In this document: piece by piece, positions 56,084 through 64,000 of the stretch
Numbering within the stretch: the stretch's first letter is position 1
Layout of the letters: each line of letters opens with the position of its first letter
Source: Haemophilus parainfluenzae
GTDB taxonomy: Bacteria; Pseudomonadota; Gammaproteobacteria; Enterobacterales; Pasteurellaceae
Length of the DNA stretch: 64,000 bases
Direction of reading: 5' to 3'
Assembly (NCBI RefSeq): GCF_014931395.1
Contig: NZ_CP063120.1
Location: 479,501 to 543,500, forward strand
The notes under the pieces: model-generated
Seen by the model: the letters and a program-made list of their open reading frames with translations, nothing else
Told to the model about the DNA's origin: nothing
Databases searched by the model: none
Made by a program: the position numbers and the translations under genes

Positions 56084-57598
56084 TTATTCTCCTTTTTCTT
56101 CAAGCTTGAAGTTTTCTTCATTTTTCCATTTTAAACGAGAAAGAATGAATGAAACCACCACTAGCGAAATTGCCATACCCCAACCAAAGATATTTACAAA
56201 CCAGCTTGGATAGCCTTCATAACCTTCTGTAAATACTTTCGCGCCTTCACTGAATAACATAAAGGCAAGAATACCGGTTGTGATGACAATACATAAACGC
56301 CATAGGAAACCGACTTTGAATGAAGAGCTTTGATTTAAGTGGTTGCCTAATAAACCTAGTTTTTCATTTGCTACAATCACGATTAATGAAACAAACGCCA
56401 CTGCTACAATACCGAAGTAGTTCACAAATTTATCGAATACATCAAGCATAGGTAAGCCAGTTGTTGTACCAAATAAAATGACCGATACTACCATCATTGG
56501 TAAACCAACAACAAAGGTCGCTTTTGCTCGACGTAAACGGAGTTTATCTTGAATCGCTGAAATGATTACTTCAATAACAGAGATAAATGAGGTCAATGCC
56601 GCAAAGGTTAATGAACCGAAGAACAATACCCCTAATACTTCACCGAATGGTGCTTTATTAATAATAGTTGGGAATGCAAAGAAGGCTAAACCAATACCAC
56701 CTTTTGCCACTTCGCTTACTTCTACACCTTGCGCAGTTGCGATGAAACCTAATGCCGCAAATACACCGATACCGGCAAGCACTTCAAAACTTGAGTTCGC
56801 AAAACCAACAACTAAGCCGCTACCTGTTAAATCAGAATCTTTTTTCAAGTACGATGCATACGTAATCATAATCCCGAAACAGATAGAAAGAGAGAAGAAG
56901 ATTTGACCGTAAGCCGCAATCCACACGCTCGGATTAGAGAGTTTTGACCAGTCTGGTGTAAATAGTGCGTTTAAGCCTTTTTCTGCACCTGGCAAGAATA
57001 AAGAATAAACGACCAACGCTACAAACATCACCACTAAAACAGGCATTAAGATATCTGAAGATTTAGAAATCCCTTTTTGAATACCTAAAGAAAGCACGCC
57101 TAATGCTACTAACCATACAGCAATTAATGGGCCAGTTACCATGCCGACAAACTCGAAGCTCACGCCGTTACTGATCTCACCCATTTTTAAGAATTCGTGT
57201 AGGAAGAAATCAATCGGCTGGTCGCCCCAAGCTGAATTAAGTGAGAAATAGGTATAGCTTGCCGCCCAACCTAATACTACCGCGTAGTAAAGACCGATGA
57301 TGACATTCACCATTACTTGCCACCAACCAAACACTTCAAAGTGTGGGTTAAAGCGACGATAAGAAAGCGGTGCACCACCACGATGGCGATGACCGATTGC
57401 GTAATCTAAGAAAAGCAATGGAATACCAGCGGTTAAAAGTGCAATAAGGTAAGGGATAATAAATGCACCGCCACCGTTTTCATAAGTGGTATAAGGGAAA
57501 CGCCAGATGTTCCCTAAGCCAACAGCGGATCCAATCGCCGCCATAATAAATGCTTTCCGACCAGAAAAGGTCTCACGCTTTGCGTTTGACTGCGTCAT
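56084..57598 (-). CDS. metP: MetP-like NSS family sodium-dependent amino acid transporter
   Basis: A 504-residue NSS (SLC6-type) transporter with about 12 membrane helices. The N-terminal sodium and substrate region is [20 protein letters not shown] (about residues 22-41), the hallmark of the family. With MetS downstream the substrate is probably methionine and alanine; other neutral amino acids are possible. The ATG at 57598 has AAGGAA upstream; the frame extends further without a ribosome site. Confidence 0.85.
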   Translation of the reverse strand: MTQSNAKRETFSGRKAFIMAAIGSAVGLGNIWRFPYTTYENGGGAFIIPYLIALLTAGIPLLFLDYAIGHRHRGGAPLSYRRFNPHFEVFGWWQVMVNVIIGLYYAVVLGWAASYTYFSLNSAWGDQPIDFFLHEFLKMGEISNGVSFEFVGMVTGPLIAVWLVALGVLSLGIQKGISKSSDILMPVLVVMFVALVVYSLFLPGAEKGLNALFTPDWSKLSNPSVWIAAYGQIFFSLSICFGIMITYASYLKKDSDLTGSGLVVGFANSSFEVLAGIGVFAALGFIATAQGVEVSEVAKGGIGLAFFAFPTIINKAPFGEVLGVLFFGSLTFAALTSFISVIEVIISAIQDKLRLRRAKATFVVGLPMMVVSVILFGTTTGLPMLDVFDKFVNYFGIVAVAFVSLIVIVANEKLGLLGNHLNQSSSFKVGFLWRLCIVITTGILAFMLFSEGAKVFTEGYEGYPSWFVNIFGWGMAISLVVVSFILSRLKWKNEENFKLEEKGE

Positions 57599-57757
57599 AT
57601 TAAGTTCCTTTTGAATGAAGAAAGATTTCAATATAATGAATTCTAAAACCGAGTCAAGAATTTGATTTAAAGTGCGGTTAAAAATAATGAATTTTTTTAA
57701 AAAATCACTGTCTAAAGGCCGAATTTAATCTCTATTAACAACCAAAAGGAAACATTT

Positions 57758-58396
57758 ATGGATCTCAACAGCATTTTAAATCAAGTTTTAGATGTTGCTA
57801 AAAACTCTGCAAGCAAACTTGAAACCGGCAACCAAACAATCGACTCTCTCACCAAAGTAGGCGGTGGTGCAGCATTAGGCGGTATTTTATCAATGATTTT
57901 AGGCCGTAGCGGCGGTGCAAGCTTAGCAAAATTAGGCTCACTTGCCGTTTTAGGTAACCTTGCTTACCAAGCGTACCAAAATTATCAAAAATCCCAACAA
58001 AATAGCCAACCAAACATTTCAGAAAATGCGTTTGATGTATTAAATTCATCAAGCCATGTCGATGCGGGTGAATTAATTTTACGTACTATGATCGCCGCAG
58101 CGGCAGCAGACGGTGAAATCACTGAAGACGAAAAACAAACTATCGCAAATGAAGCAGGTAACAACCCTGAATTAGCACAGTGGCTTGAACAAGAAATTCA
58201 AAATCCAATTTCTATCAACGAGATTGCTCGTCTTGTAGGTAATGATACTGCACTTGCAAGCAACGTGTATTTAGCAGCTCGTTTAGTAAGCAAAGATTTA
58301 TCTCGCAAAGAAATCATTTTCTTAGCAGATTTAGCACAAGCATTAGGCTTAGACGATGCGCTTGTTGAACAATTAGAAAAACAAGCAGGCTTCTAA
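57758..58396 (+). CDS. YebE-like DUF533 / TerB-fold protein
   Basis: A 212-residue protein with an N-terminal region, a glycine-rich hydrophobic stretch (about residues 30-75, GGGAALGGILSMILGRSGGA) that may associate with membrane, a Gln/Asn/Ser linker, and a C-terminal TerB-like helical domain (about 100-210, AAAAADGEITEDEKQ). It resembles E. coli YebE, an inner-membrane stress-responsive protein of unknown function. AAAGGAAAC precedes the ATG. Confidence 0.8.
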   Translation: MDLNSILNQVLDVAKNSASKLETGNQTIDSLTKVGGGAALGGILSMILGRSGGASLAKLGSLAVLGNLAYQAYQNYQKSQQNSQPNISENAFDVLNSSSHVDAGELILRTMIAAAAADGEITEDEKQTIANEAGNNPELAQWLEQEIQNPISINEIARLVGNDTALASNVYLAARLVSKDLSRKEIIFLADLAQALGLDDALVEQLEKQAGF

Positions 58397-58440
58397 TTTT
58401 ACGTGCAGAAAACATTGCGTTTTCTGACCGCACTTTTCAT

Positions 58441-58476
58441 AAAAAAACACGATAATCTTGGTTATCGTGTTTTTTT
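58441..58476. terminator. Strong terminator after the yebE-like gene
   Basis: Two perfectly complementary 15-base arms (58441-58455 and 58462-58476, core ACACGATAA/TTATCGTGT) surround TCTTGG and end in a long T run. A single USS is near 58428. Confidence 0.9.
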
Positions 58477-58581
58477 CGTTTGTTTTTTCGCGAAAACCTA
58501 ACCAAAGGCGAAAAATTCCGCTACAATGCAAAACTTCAATATTCATAAAATTATTTAATAATCATAAAAACGGGAAGCAAC

Positions 58582-60237
58582 ATGACAGGCGCACAACTCA
58601 TTATCGAATGTTTAAAAGCGCACGGTGTAACCGATCTTTTCGGCTACCCAGGCGGGGCAATCATGCCAACCTATGATGCCATCTATGACTCAGGTCTTGA
58701 CCATCTCCTTTGTCGTAATGAACAAGGTGCTGCAATAGCCGCGATTGGTTATGCGCGCTCTACAGGCAAAGTCGGCGTATGTGTGGCAACCTCTGGCCCA
58801 GGTGCCACCAATTTAATTACCGGTTTAGGTGATGCCTTTGCTGATTCAGTGCCACTCGTGGCATTCACTGGCCAAGTGGCTGCCCCCCTTATCGGTACCG
58901 ATGCTTTCCAAGAAGCCGATGTGTTAGGTTTGTCTCTTGCTTGTACCAAGCACAGCTACATTGTGCAATCAATCGAAGAACTCCCCGAAATTATTGCCTC
59001 TGCTTTCCAAATTGCACAAAGTGGCAGACCTGGTCCAGTTCTCATCGATGTGCCTCGCAACATCCAAGTGAGCGATGTACCTGAACATGTAAAACCTATT
59101 GTCAAACCAGTCGTAAAACCAACCGCACTTTCAGAATTAAAATTAACTGAAGCAAAAGCATTATTGGCACAAACGAAAAAACCAGTGCTTTATGTAGGTG
59201 GGGGTGTAGGTATGGCGAAAGCCACACAAGCGGTCAAAAAATTCCTACAAATCACCAAAATGCCATCCGTTTCAACATTAAAAGGTTTAGGCTCAATTGA
59301 CCCAACCGATCCTGTTTATATGGGCATGATTGGTATGCACGGCACAAGAGCTGCAAACGTTGCCGTACAAGAATGTGATTTATTGTTAGTGTGCGGTGCA
59401 CGTTTTGATGACCGTGTGACAGGTAAATTAGACAGTTTTGCGCCACACGCCAAAGTGATCCATTGTGATATTGATGCAGCAGAAATCAACAAACTCCGTG
59501 TGGCAAATGTTGCTCTTCAAGGTGATTTAATTCAAGCTTTAGAGGCTTTAAGTATCCCGCTTGCCATTGATGATTGGCGTGCACACATTCAAACATTGAA
59601 AGCCAAACTCGATTTCACTTATATCGACAATGCAGGCAACCGACCGATTGACCCTTGGTCATTGCTCAACACGCTTTCTCAACGTAAACCTCAAAATGCC
59701 GTAATTTGTACCGATGTGGGCCAACACCAAATGTGGTCTGCGCAACATATGCGTCATTTCGCACCAGAAAACTATATTACCTCTGCTGGTTTTGGCACCA
59801 TGGGATTTGGTTTACCTGCAGCGGTAGGCGCGAAAAAAGCACGTCCTCATGATGAAGTGATTTTAGTGACAGGTGATGGTTCATTGATGATGAACATTCA
59901 AGAATTAGGTTCAATCAAACGCGGCAAATTACCGGTAAAAATTTTGCTGTTAGATAACCAACGTCTAGGTATGGTCCGTCAATGGCAAGACCTTTTCTGG
60001 AACAAACGCCGCTCTGAAACTATTTTAGAAGATAACCCTGATTTCGTGATGTTAGCGAAAGCCTTTGATATTCCAGCTGAACGCATTGAACAAGCTGACG
60101 AAGTAGATGAGGCGCTTAATCGTTTATTAAATAGCGAAACCGCTTATTTGTTACAAGTATGCATTCCACCTGATGAATGTGTATGGCCATTAGTCCCACC
60201 TGGTGCGTGCAATGCCGATATGTTGGAGGAAATTTAA
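58582..60237 (+). CDS. ilvG: Acetolactate synthase II large subunit
   Basis: A 551-residue ThDP enzyme. It has an N-terminal PYR domain with the catalytic glutamate in [18 protein letters not shown] (about residue 47), a central FAD domain, and a C-terminal PP domain with [20 protein letters not shown] (ThDP/Mg2+). It makes acetolactate and acetohydroxybutyrate, the first common step of valine, leucine and isoleucine synthesis. IlvM follows directly. The gene is intact, unlike ilvG of E. coli K-12. No leader-peptide attenuator is obvious upstream. A USS is near 59122. Confidence 0.95.
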   Translation: MTGAQLIIECLKAHGVTDLFGYPGGAIMPTYDAIYDSGLDHLLCRNEQGAAIAAIGYARSTGKVGVCVATSGPGATNLITGLGDAFADSVPLVAFTGQVAAPLIGTDAFQEADVLGLSLACTKHSYIVQSIEELPEIIASAFQIAQSGRPGPVLIDVPRNIQVSDVPEHVKPIVKPVVKPTALSELKLTEAKALLAQTKKPVLYVGGGVGMAKATQAVKKFLQITKMPSVSTLKGLGSIDPTDPVYMGMIGMHGTRAANVAVQECDLLLVCGARFDDRVTGKLDSFAPHAKVIHCDIDAAEINKLRVANVALQGDLIQALEALSIPLAIDDWRAHIQTLKAKLDFTYIDNAGNRPIDPWSLLNTLSQRKPQNAVICTDVGQHQMWSAQHMRHFAPENYITSAGFGTMGFGLPAAVGAKKARPHDEVILVTGDGSLMMNIQELGSIKRGKLPVKILLLDNQRLGMVRQWQDLFWNKRRSETILEDNPDFVMLAKAFDIPAERIEQADEVDEALNRLLNSETAYLLQVCIPPDECVWPLVPPGACNADMLEEI

Positions 60238-60238
60238 G

Positions 60239-60457
60239 ATGAACCAATATACGTTTGAATTGACTGCTCAACATCGTCCGGAAGTGTTAGAACGGATATT
60301 ACGCGTTATTCGTTTACGTGGCTTTACTGTGACTAATATGGAGATGGCATTGGTAGAAACTAAAGTTCAGATAAAAATCACTGTAAAATCTGACCGCACT
60401 TTTGATTTGTTGGTGAATCAATTGGCTAAACTGCCAGATGTGATTGAAATTAAGTAA
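60239..60457 (+). CDS. ilvM: Acetolactate synthase II small (regulatory) subunit
   Basis: A 72-residue single ACT domain (MNQYTFELTAQHRPEVLERI). It starts one base after the ilvG stop, with GGAGG about 9 bases upstream. It is needed for full activity and stability of IlvG. Codons for ITVKSDRTF contain an uptake word (near 60394) that is part of a 32-base exact repeat found again at 61187-61218. Confidence 0.93.
   Translation: MNQYTFELTAQHRPEVLERILRVIRLRGFTVTNMEMALVETKVQIKITVKSDRTFDLLVNQLAKLPDVIEIK
60372..60403 (+). repeat. 32-base direct repeat, copy 1 (inside ilvM)
   Basis: Exact 32-base match to 61187-61218, same strand, 815 bases apart. It begins TAAAAATCACTG and ends with GACCGCACTTTT, so it includes an uptake word and its AT-rich flank. 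Confidence 0.9.
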
Positions 60458-60469
60458 AGGAACTTAAAA

Positions 60470-61168
60470 ATGAAAAAGCTATTTACTTTTATTTTTCTGT
60501 TGTCAACAATCGTTTTGGCTGCTTGCTCGTCACGTTCGTCATCAACAACACAAGAGCCCATTGAGATGTTTATGTTTGGTCAAGATTGCAAGCTTTTTGT
60601 CTTTACCGATAAAGAAAGTTTTGAACTCTGTAGCTCTAGCGTCTCTGATTTATCGACATTTTTGAATAGCTCCTATGCCAAAGCGATTGAAAAAGTCATA
60701 CCAGTTTTCCTTATCGATGAAGAAGACAAAAAGGTTTCTGCAAGATTAACATTGTATGTGCGAGCAGATAACTTAACGGAAAAACAACGTAATGAGTTAT
60801 TAAAGAAATTTATGTTCCAAGAGACAACCGAAACGGTTAAAAAGAAATTGCAGGAACGTTATAGTATTTCACCTCAGTTTAATATTTATAGTATAACTTA
60901 CGAGGCAGAAGGTGTTAGCCGACAATATGAACATCGAGATGAACTGCTGGCAAAATATAAACTTGCAAAACCGATTATGGCAACAGTGGACCGATATTAT
61001 GGTAGTAAAGTTAATACCTCTTCGTATTCTGATGATGATAAAACTATTAACCCACTGACTATTTTAACCGCACCATTATGGTTTCCGGTTGCGATGTTAA
61101 CTTGTTTGGGTGACAAAGATTCAAGCACTGGATTCGGTGCATTGTTTGATCCTTGCCCATTCCGTTAA
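60470..61168 (+). CDS. Lipoprotein of unknown function inserted in the ilv cluster
   Basis: A 232-residue lipoprotein (signal MKKLFTFIFLLSTIVLAAC, Cys at about residue 19, then a Ser-rich stretch). The mature protein has no recognised catalytic motif; its end carries a hydrophobic stretch (LTILTAPLWFPVAMLTCLG) and CPF. It lies 12 bases after ilvM, with AAAGGAAC before the ATG, so it is probably co-transcribed with ilvGM though unrelated in role. Copies of a 32-base repeat lie on both sides, suggesting insertion. It resembles the lipoprotein at 12519-13199 only in plan. Confidence 0.72.
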   Translation: MKKLFTFIFLLSTIVLAACSSRSSSTTQEPIEMFMFGQDCKLFVFTDKESFELCSSSVSDLSTFLNSSYAKAIEKVIPVFLIDEEDKKVSARLTLYVRADNLTEKQRNELLKKFMFQETTETVKKKLQERYSISPQFNIYSITYEAEGVSRQYEHRDELLAKYKLAKPIMATVDRYYGSKVNTSSYSDDDKTINPLTILTAPLWFPVAMLTCLGDKDSSTGFGALFDPCPFR

Positions 61169-61176
61169 ATAGCAAT

Positions 61177-61217
61177 AAAGTGCGGTTAAAAATCACTGTA
61201 AAATCTGACCGCACTTT
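61177..61217 (+). terminator. Uptake-word inverted pair after the lipoprotein gene
   Basis: AAAGTGCGGT and ACCGCACTTT face each other across 21 bases and are followed by TATTTTAAT. It could end the ilvGM-lipoprotein transcript. Confidence 0.55.
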
Positions 61218-61218
61218 T
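61187..61218 (+). repeat. 32-base direct repeat, copy 2
   Basis: Same 32 bases as 60372-60403 inside ilvM. Here it is non-coding, 18 bases past the lipoprotein stop. Confidence 0.9.
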
Positions 61219-61277
61219 ATTTTAATCGGTAGGCTCTTTATCTAAATAATTGCATTTATAAACTTAATTTTATCGAA

Positions 61278-61483
61278 TAATTTCTTCGTATTATCTTCTG
61301 CCAAATCTCCCCTCCCCCTCTTTGCTAAAGAGGGGGGAAAGAACGAGCGAGATTTTATATCATTGTTCTACTTTGATATGGCAAATATAAATTAGTCAGA
61401 TGACAGCAAATTTATAAAGAAAATCCCCTCTTTAGCAAAGAGGGGGAGGGGAGATTTGGCAGTATCAATTAACGAAGAAATTA
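61278..61483. repeat. Composite inverted-repeat element in the ilvD leader (MITE-like)
   Basis: The main arms are 38 bases and perfectly complementary (61298-61335 and 61425-61462). Each arm contains its own palindrome CCCCTCTTT-GCT-AAAGAGGGG. An outer pair TAATTTCTTCGT (61278-61289) is matched by its complement at 61472-61483. The 89-base middle is AT-rich with no reading frame. Together with the sequence before it, this fills the 361-base gap between the lipoprotein gene and ilvD; no gene is present in that gap. Confidence 0.8.
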
Positions 61484-61529
61484 AACAACATAACAAACTT
61501 TAACAAAAATTTACTTGGAGAGATTATTT

Positions 61530-63368
61530 ATGCCAAAACTACGTTCAGCGACCAGTACACAAGGTCGTAATATGGCGGGTGCACGTGCCTTATGGCGTGC
61601 AACAGGAATGAAAGAAAATGACTTTGGTAAACCGATTATTGCGGTGGTGAACTCATTCACCCAATTTGTACCAGGGCATGTTCATTTAAAAGATATGGGG
61701 CAACTAGTCGCGGCTGAAATTGAAAAAGCTGGCGGCGTGGCAAAAGAATTCAATACTATCGCAGTAGATGACGGTATCGCGATGGGCCACGGCGGGATGC
61801 TTTATTCCTTACCAAGCCGTGATTTAATCGCAGACAGCGTGGAATATATGGTTAATGCTCACTGTGCTGATGCGATGGTGTGTATTTCCAACTGTGACAA
61901 AATCACCCCGGGAATGTTAATGGCGGCAATGCGTTTGAACATTCCAACCATCTTCGTTTCAGGCGGCCCAATGGAAGCGGGTAAAACGAAATTATCTGAT
62001 CAACTTATTCGCTTAGACTTAGTAGATGCGATGATTGAAGCAGCAGATCCGAATGTAAGCGATGAGCGTATTGATGCGATTGAGCGTAGCGCTTGCCCAA
62101 CCTGTGGTTCTTGCTCAGGCATGTTCACCGCAAACTCCATGAACTGCTTAACTGAAGCGTTAGGTTTATCTTTACCGGGCAATGGTTCTATGTTGGCAAC
62201 CCACGCTGACCGCAAAGAATTATTCTTAAAAGCTGGTCGTCAAATTGTTGAACTTTGCAAACGCTATTATGAACAAGATGATGAAAGCGTATTGCCTCGT
62301 TCAATTGGCACCTTTGAGGCTTTTGAAAATGCTATGAGCTTAGATATCGCGATGGGTGGTTCAAGTAATACCGTTTTACACTTATTAGCGGCTGCTCAAG
62401 AAGCGGGTGTCGATTTCAAAATGGCGGATATTGACCGCTTATCACGCGTTGTGCCTTGCTTAAGCAAAATTGCACCAAATACTAATAAATACCACATGGA
62501 AGACGTACACCGTGCAGGTGGCATTATGGGCTTATTAGGTGAATTAGATCGCGCAGGTCTAATCCACCGTAACACCAAAACCGTGTTAGGTATGACTTTA
62601 GAAGAGCAATTAAACCAATACGATATCATTCGTAACAAAGACGAAGAATTACACAAATTCTTCCGTGCAGGTCCTGCGGGTATTCGCACCACACAAGCCT
62701 TCTCACAAGATTGCCGTTGGGATAGCGTAGATGATGACCGTGTAGGCGGCTGTATTCGTAATAAAGAAAATGCGATTTCTCAAGAAGGCGGCTTAGCCGT
62801 ATTATTCGGTAACATCGCTAAAGACGGTTGTATCGTAAAAACGGCGGGTGTGGATGAGTCTATCTGGAAATTTACCGGTCGAGCAATCGTATTTGAAAGC
62901 CAAGAAGATGCGGTAGCCGGCATTTTAGGCGGTAAAGTGAAAGAAGGCCATGTGGTAGTCATCCGCTACGAAGGTCCAAAAGGCGGCCCCGGTATGCAAG
63001 AAATGTTATACCCAACCAGCTACTTAAAATCAATGGGCTTAGGTAAAAAATGTGCTTTATTAACAGATGGTCGTTTCTCTGGCGGTACATCTGGTTTATC
63101 TATTGGTCATGCCTCTCCTGAAGCGGCTTCTGGCGGTGCGATCGGTTTAGTACATGATGACGATATTATAGAAATCGATATTCCAAATCGCGCGATTAAC
63201 CTTAAAATCAGCGATGAAGAATTAGCAAAACGCCGTACCGAGCAAGATGCCAAAGGCTGGCAACCGGCTAACCGCGAGCGTGAAGTATCCTTTGCCTTAA
63301 AAGTATTTGGCCACTTCGCAACATCTGCGGATAAAGGTGCGGTACGTGATAAAAGTCTATTAAAGTAA
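61530..63368 (+). CDS. ilvD: Dihydroxy-acid dehydratase
   Basis: A 612-residue Fe-S enzyme that dehydrates dihydroxy acids in valine, leucine and isoleucine synthesis. Cluster cysteines are visible in [12 protein letters not shown] (about residue 122) and [18 protein letters not shown] (about 192-209). [15 protein letters not shown] is the C-terminal signature. The ATG at 61530 has TTGGAG about 9 bases upstream; a longer frame at 61515 lacks a better site. It is separated from ilvGM by a lipoprotein gene and a repeat element, so it probably has its own promoter, which I could not identify. Confidence 0.96.
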   Translation: MPKLRSATSTQGRNMAGARALWRATGMKENDFGKPIIAVVNSFTQFVPGHVHLKDMGQLVAAEIEKAGGVAKEFNTIAVDDGIAMGHGGMLYSLPSRDLIADSVEYMVNAHCADAMVCISNCDKITPGMLMAAMRLNIPTIFVSGGPMEAGKTKLSDQLIRLDLVDAMIEAADPNVSDERIDAIERSACPTCGSCSGMFTANSMNCLTEALGLSLPGNGSMLATHADRKELFLKAGRQIVELCKRYYEQDDESVLPRSIGTFEAFENAMSLDIAMGGSSNTVLHLLAAAQEAGVDFKMADIDRLSRVVPCLSKIAPNTNKYHMEDVHRAGGIMGLLGELDRAGLIHRNTKTVLGMTLEEQLNQYDIIRNKDEELHKFFRAGPAGIRTTQAFSQDCRWDSVDDDRVGGCIRNKENAISQEGGLAVLFGNIAKDGCIVKTAGVDESIWKFTGRAIVFESQEDAVAGILGGKVKEGHVVVIRYEGPKGGPGMQEMLYPTSYLKSMGLGKKCALLTDGRFSGGTSGLSIGHASPEAASGGAIGLVHDDDIIEIDIPNRAINLKISDEELAKRRTEQDAKGWQPANREREVSFALKVFGHFATSADKGAVRDKSLLK

Positions 63369-63467
63369 AATTTTCATAAACTAATGAGATGCGTGGATTT
63401 AATATCTACGCATCTTTTTAGATAGGTGTTGTTTGTTTTTTTATAAATTTTGTTTAAGGATCCAATG

Positions 63468-64000
63468 ATGAGAGGCTATGTAATAAATTTAGATAGACAG
63501 CCTGAAAGATTGACTCATTTTTACCAACAACCAGGAAGCGAAATTTTTCAAAAAGTGTCTGCTGTTGATAGAAAAGTATTAGATATTATTGGCAATAAAG
63601 AATTCTTTTTTGATGTGACAACATTTACCCAAATGATACCACGTGGACCAACGATGGGCGAAATTGCTTGCACTCTTTCACACATTAAATGTTGGCAATT
63701 AATTGCTTTAGATGAATCTATTGACGAAGATGAATTTTGTTTAATTGCTGAAGACGATATTACATTGTTACCAACTAACAAAAATACACCATCAAAATTT
63801 TTAGATGTTGTTTCAGATATTGCTAAGGCACTAGAAGATATGCCTGTGGAATTAGTTAAATTACAAATGTTGTCTTATCGTGAGAGTAATTTATTTACAG
63901 GAAGTGGAAATATTTCTTTAAGTAAATCAATAGCTACAGGATTGGATGCATCTTATGATAATACAGGATCCGCTTTATATTTAATAAGAAAATCTCTTAC
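63468..64000 (+). CDS. Glycosyltransferase family 25 protein (3' end outside window)
   Basis: An open frame of 177 codons reaching the window edge. It begins MRGYVINLDRQPERLTHF, the GT25 opening, then has MGEIACTLSHIKCWQL (the conserved E..C..SH motif) and LIAEDDITLLP (acidic DD). Such enzymes (LgtB, Lex2B, LpsA) add galactose or glucose to lipooligosaccharide. ATG at 63465 or 63468; AAGGA is 4 or 7 bases upstream. The gene is clearly more AT-rich than ilvD, hinting at transfer. No tetranucleotide phase-variation repeat is seen upstream. Confidence 0.85.
   Translation, partial: MRGYVINLDRQPERLTHFYQQPGSEIFQKVSAVDRKVLDIIGNKEFFFDVTTFTQMIPRGPTMGEIACTLSHIKCWQLIALDESIDEDEFCLIAEDDITLLPTNKNTPSKFLDVVSDIAKALEDMPVELVKLQMLSYRESNLFTGSGNISLSKSIATGLDASYDNTGSALYLIRKSL

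Noticed and set aside
58526..58558. Ten-codon frame [10 protein letters not shown] upstream of ilvG as an ilv leader peptide
   Set aside because: It has three Ile codons but its ATG overlaps the best -10 candidate (TACAAT, 58522-58527), and no terminator or antiterminator lies between it and ilvG.
61298..61335. Simple rho-independent terminator for the lipoprotein gene
   Set aside because: The palindrome is repeated in inverted form at 61425-61462 and neither copy has a T tract at the stem end, so an inverted-repeat element explains it better.
63421..63467. Phase-variation repeat before the family 25 glycosyltransferase
   Set aside because: Only short T runs are present; no tandem tetranucleotide as seen before Haemophilus lex2 or lic genes.
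298..64000. Many overlapping frames of 60-125 codons opposite or inside the named genes
   Set aside because: They lie antisense or out of frame within conserved genes, lack ribosome sites and show no domain features.

Overview
This is chromosomal DNA from a gamma-proteobacterium of the family Pasteurellaceae, most likely a Haemophilus close to H. parainfluenzae or H. influenzae. The DNA is AT-rich. I count at least 40 copies of the 9-base DNA-uptake word AAGTGCGGT (or its complement), the type used by Haemophilus, Aggregatibacter and Pasteurella. Many protein sequences and gene neighbourhoods match what I remember of H. influenzae (rpoE-rseA-rseB, fruBKA, tatD-holB-tmk-mltG-surA-pyrR, mobA-yihD-dsbA-maoP-trmA-rsmJ-rseC). 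The species is an inference. I see no tRNA, rRNA, insertion sequence, prophage or CRISPR.

Layout. 1-2.4 kb: tusC (cut by the window edge), tusD, a YheO-type regulator, fkpA and slyX. 2.6-6.5 kb: a four-gene ABC importer of unknown substrate, preceded by a CRP-like site and a hairpin that can cover the first ribosome binding site. 6.5-7.9 kb: an anion symporter. 8.1-12.4 kb: an accessory catabolic island for 2,7-anhydro-sialic acid (nanX-type transporter, GntR/FadR regulator, a variant oxidoreductase, nanY). Its divergent promoter region has a readable promoter, operator and CRP-like site. 12.5-20.6 kb: a lipoprotein of unknown role, pdxH, hbpA, a drug-efflux-type MFS gene, mobB, the sigma-E operon and sdhE. 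20.6-36.1 kb: almost entirely minus strand, with fruBKA, a lipoprotein, a paeA-like gene, a DUF1523 gene, tatD, holB, tmk, mltG, surA, pyrR and dnaE. 36.1-44.7 kb: a TPR plus glycosyltransferase-like gene, gpt, pepD, htpX, mobA, yihD, dsbA, maoP, trmA, rsmJ and rseC.

44.8-53.7 kb is a peptide and amino-acid catabolic block: an AbgA-like amidohydrolase, a DcuC-family carrier, peptidase E, an N-carbamoyl amino acid hydrolase, an Lrp/AsnC regulator, a YfcC-family carrier, carbamate kinase and ornithine carbamoyltransferase. It has no arginine deiminase gene. 54-64 kb: cpdB behind a perfect CRP site, the two-component Na+-dependent transporter metPS (metS is only 32 codons), a YebE-like gene, and the branched-chain amino acid genes ilvG, ilvM and ilvD. 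An unrelated lipoprotein gene and a repeat element with long inverted ends lie between ilvM and ilvD. The window ends inside a family 25 glycosyltransferase gene, probably for lipooligosaccharide.

Points most worth following: the sialic acid island with a paralogue lacking the usual catalytic lysine; an intrinsic-terminator-like hairpin between rseA and rseB; an exact 32-base repeat linking ilvM to the region upstream of ilvD; a composite inverted-repeat element in the ilvD leader; and an unassigned TPR-glycosyltransferase beside dnaE. Uptake words arranged as inverted pairs serve as apparent terminators throughout.
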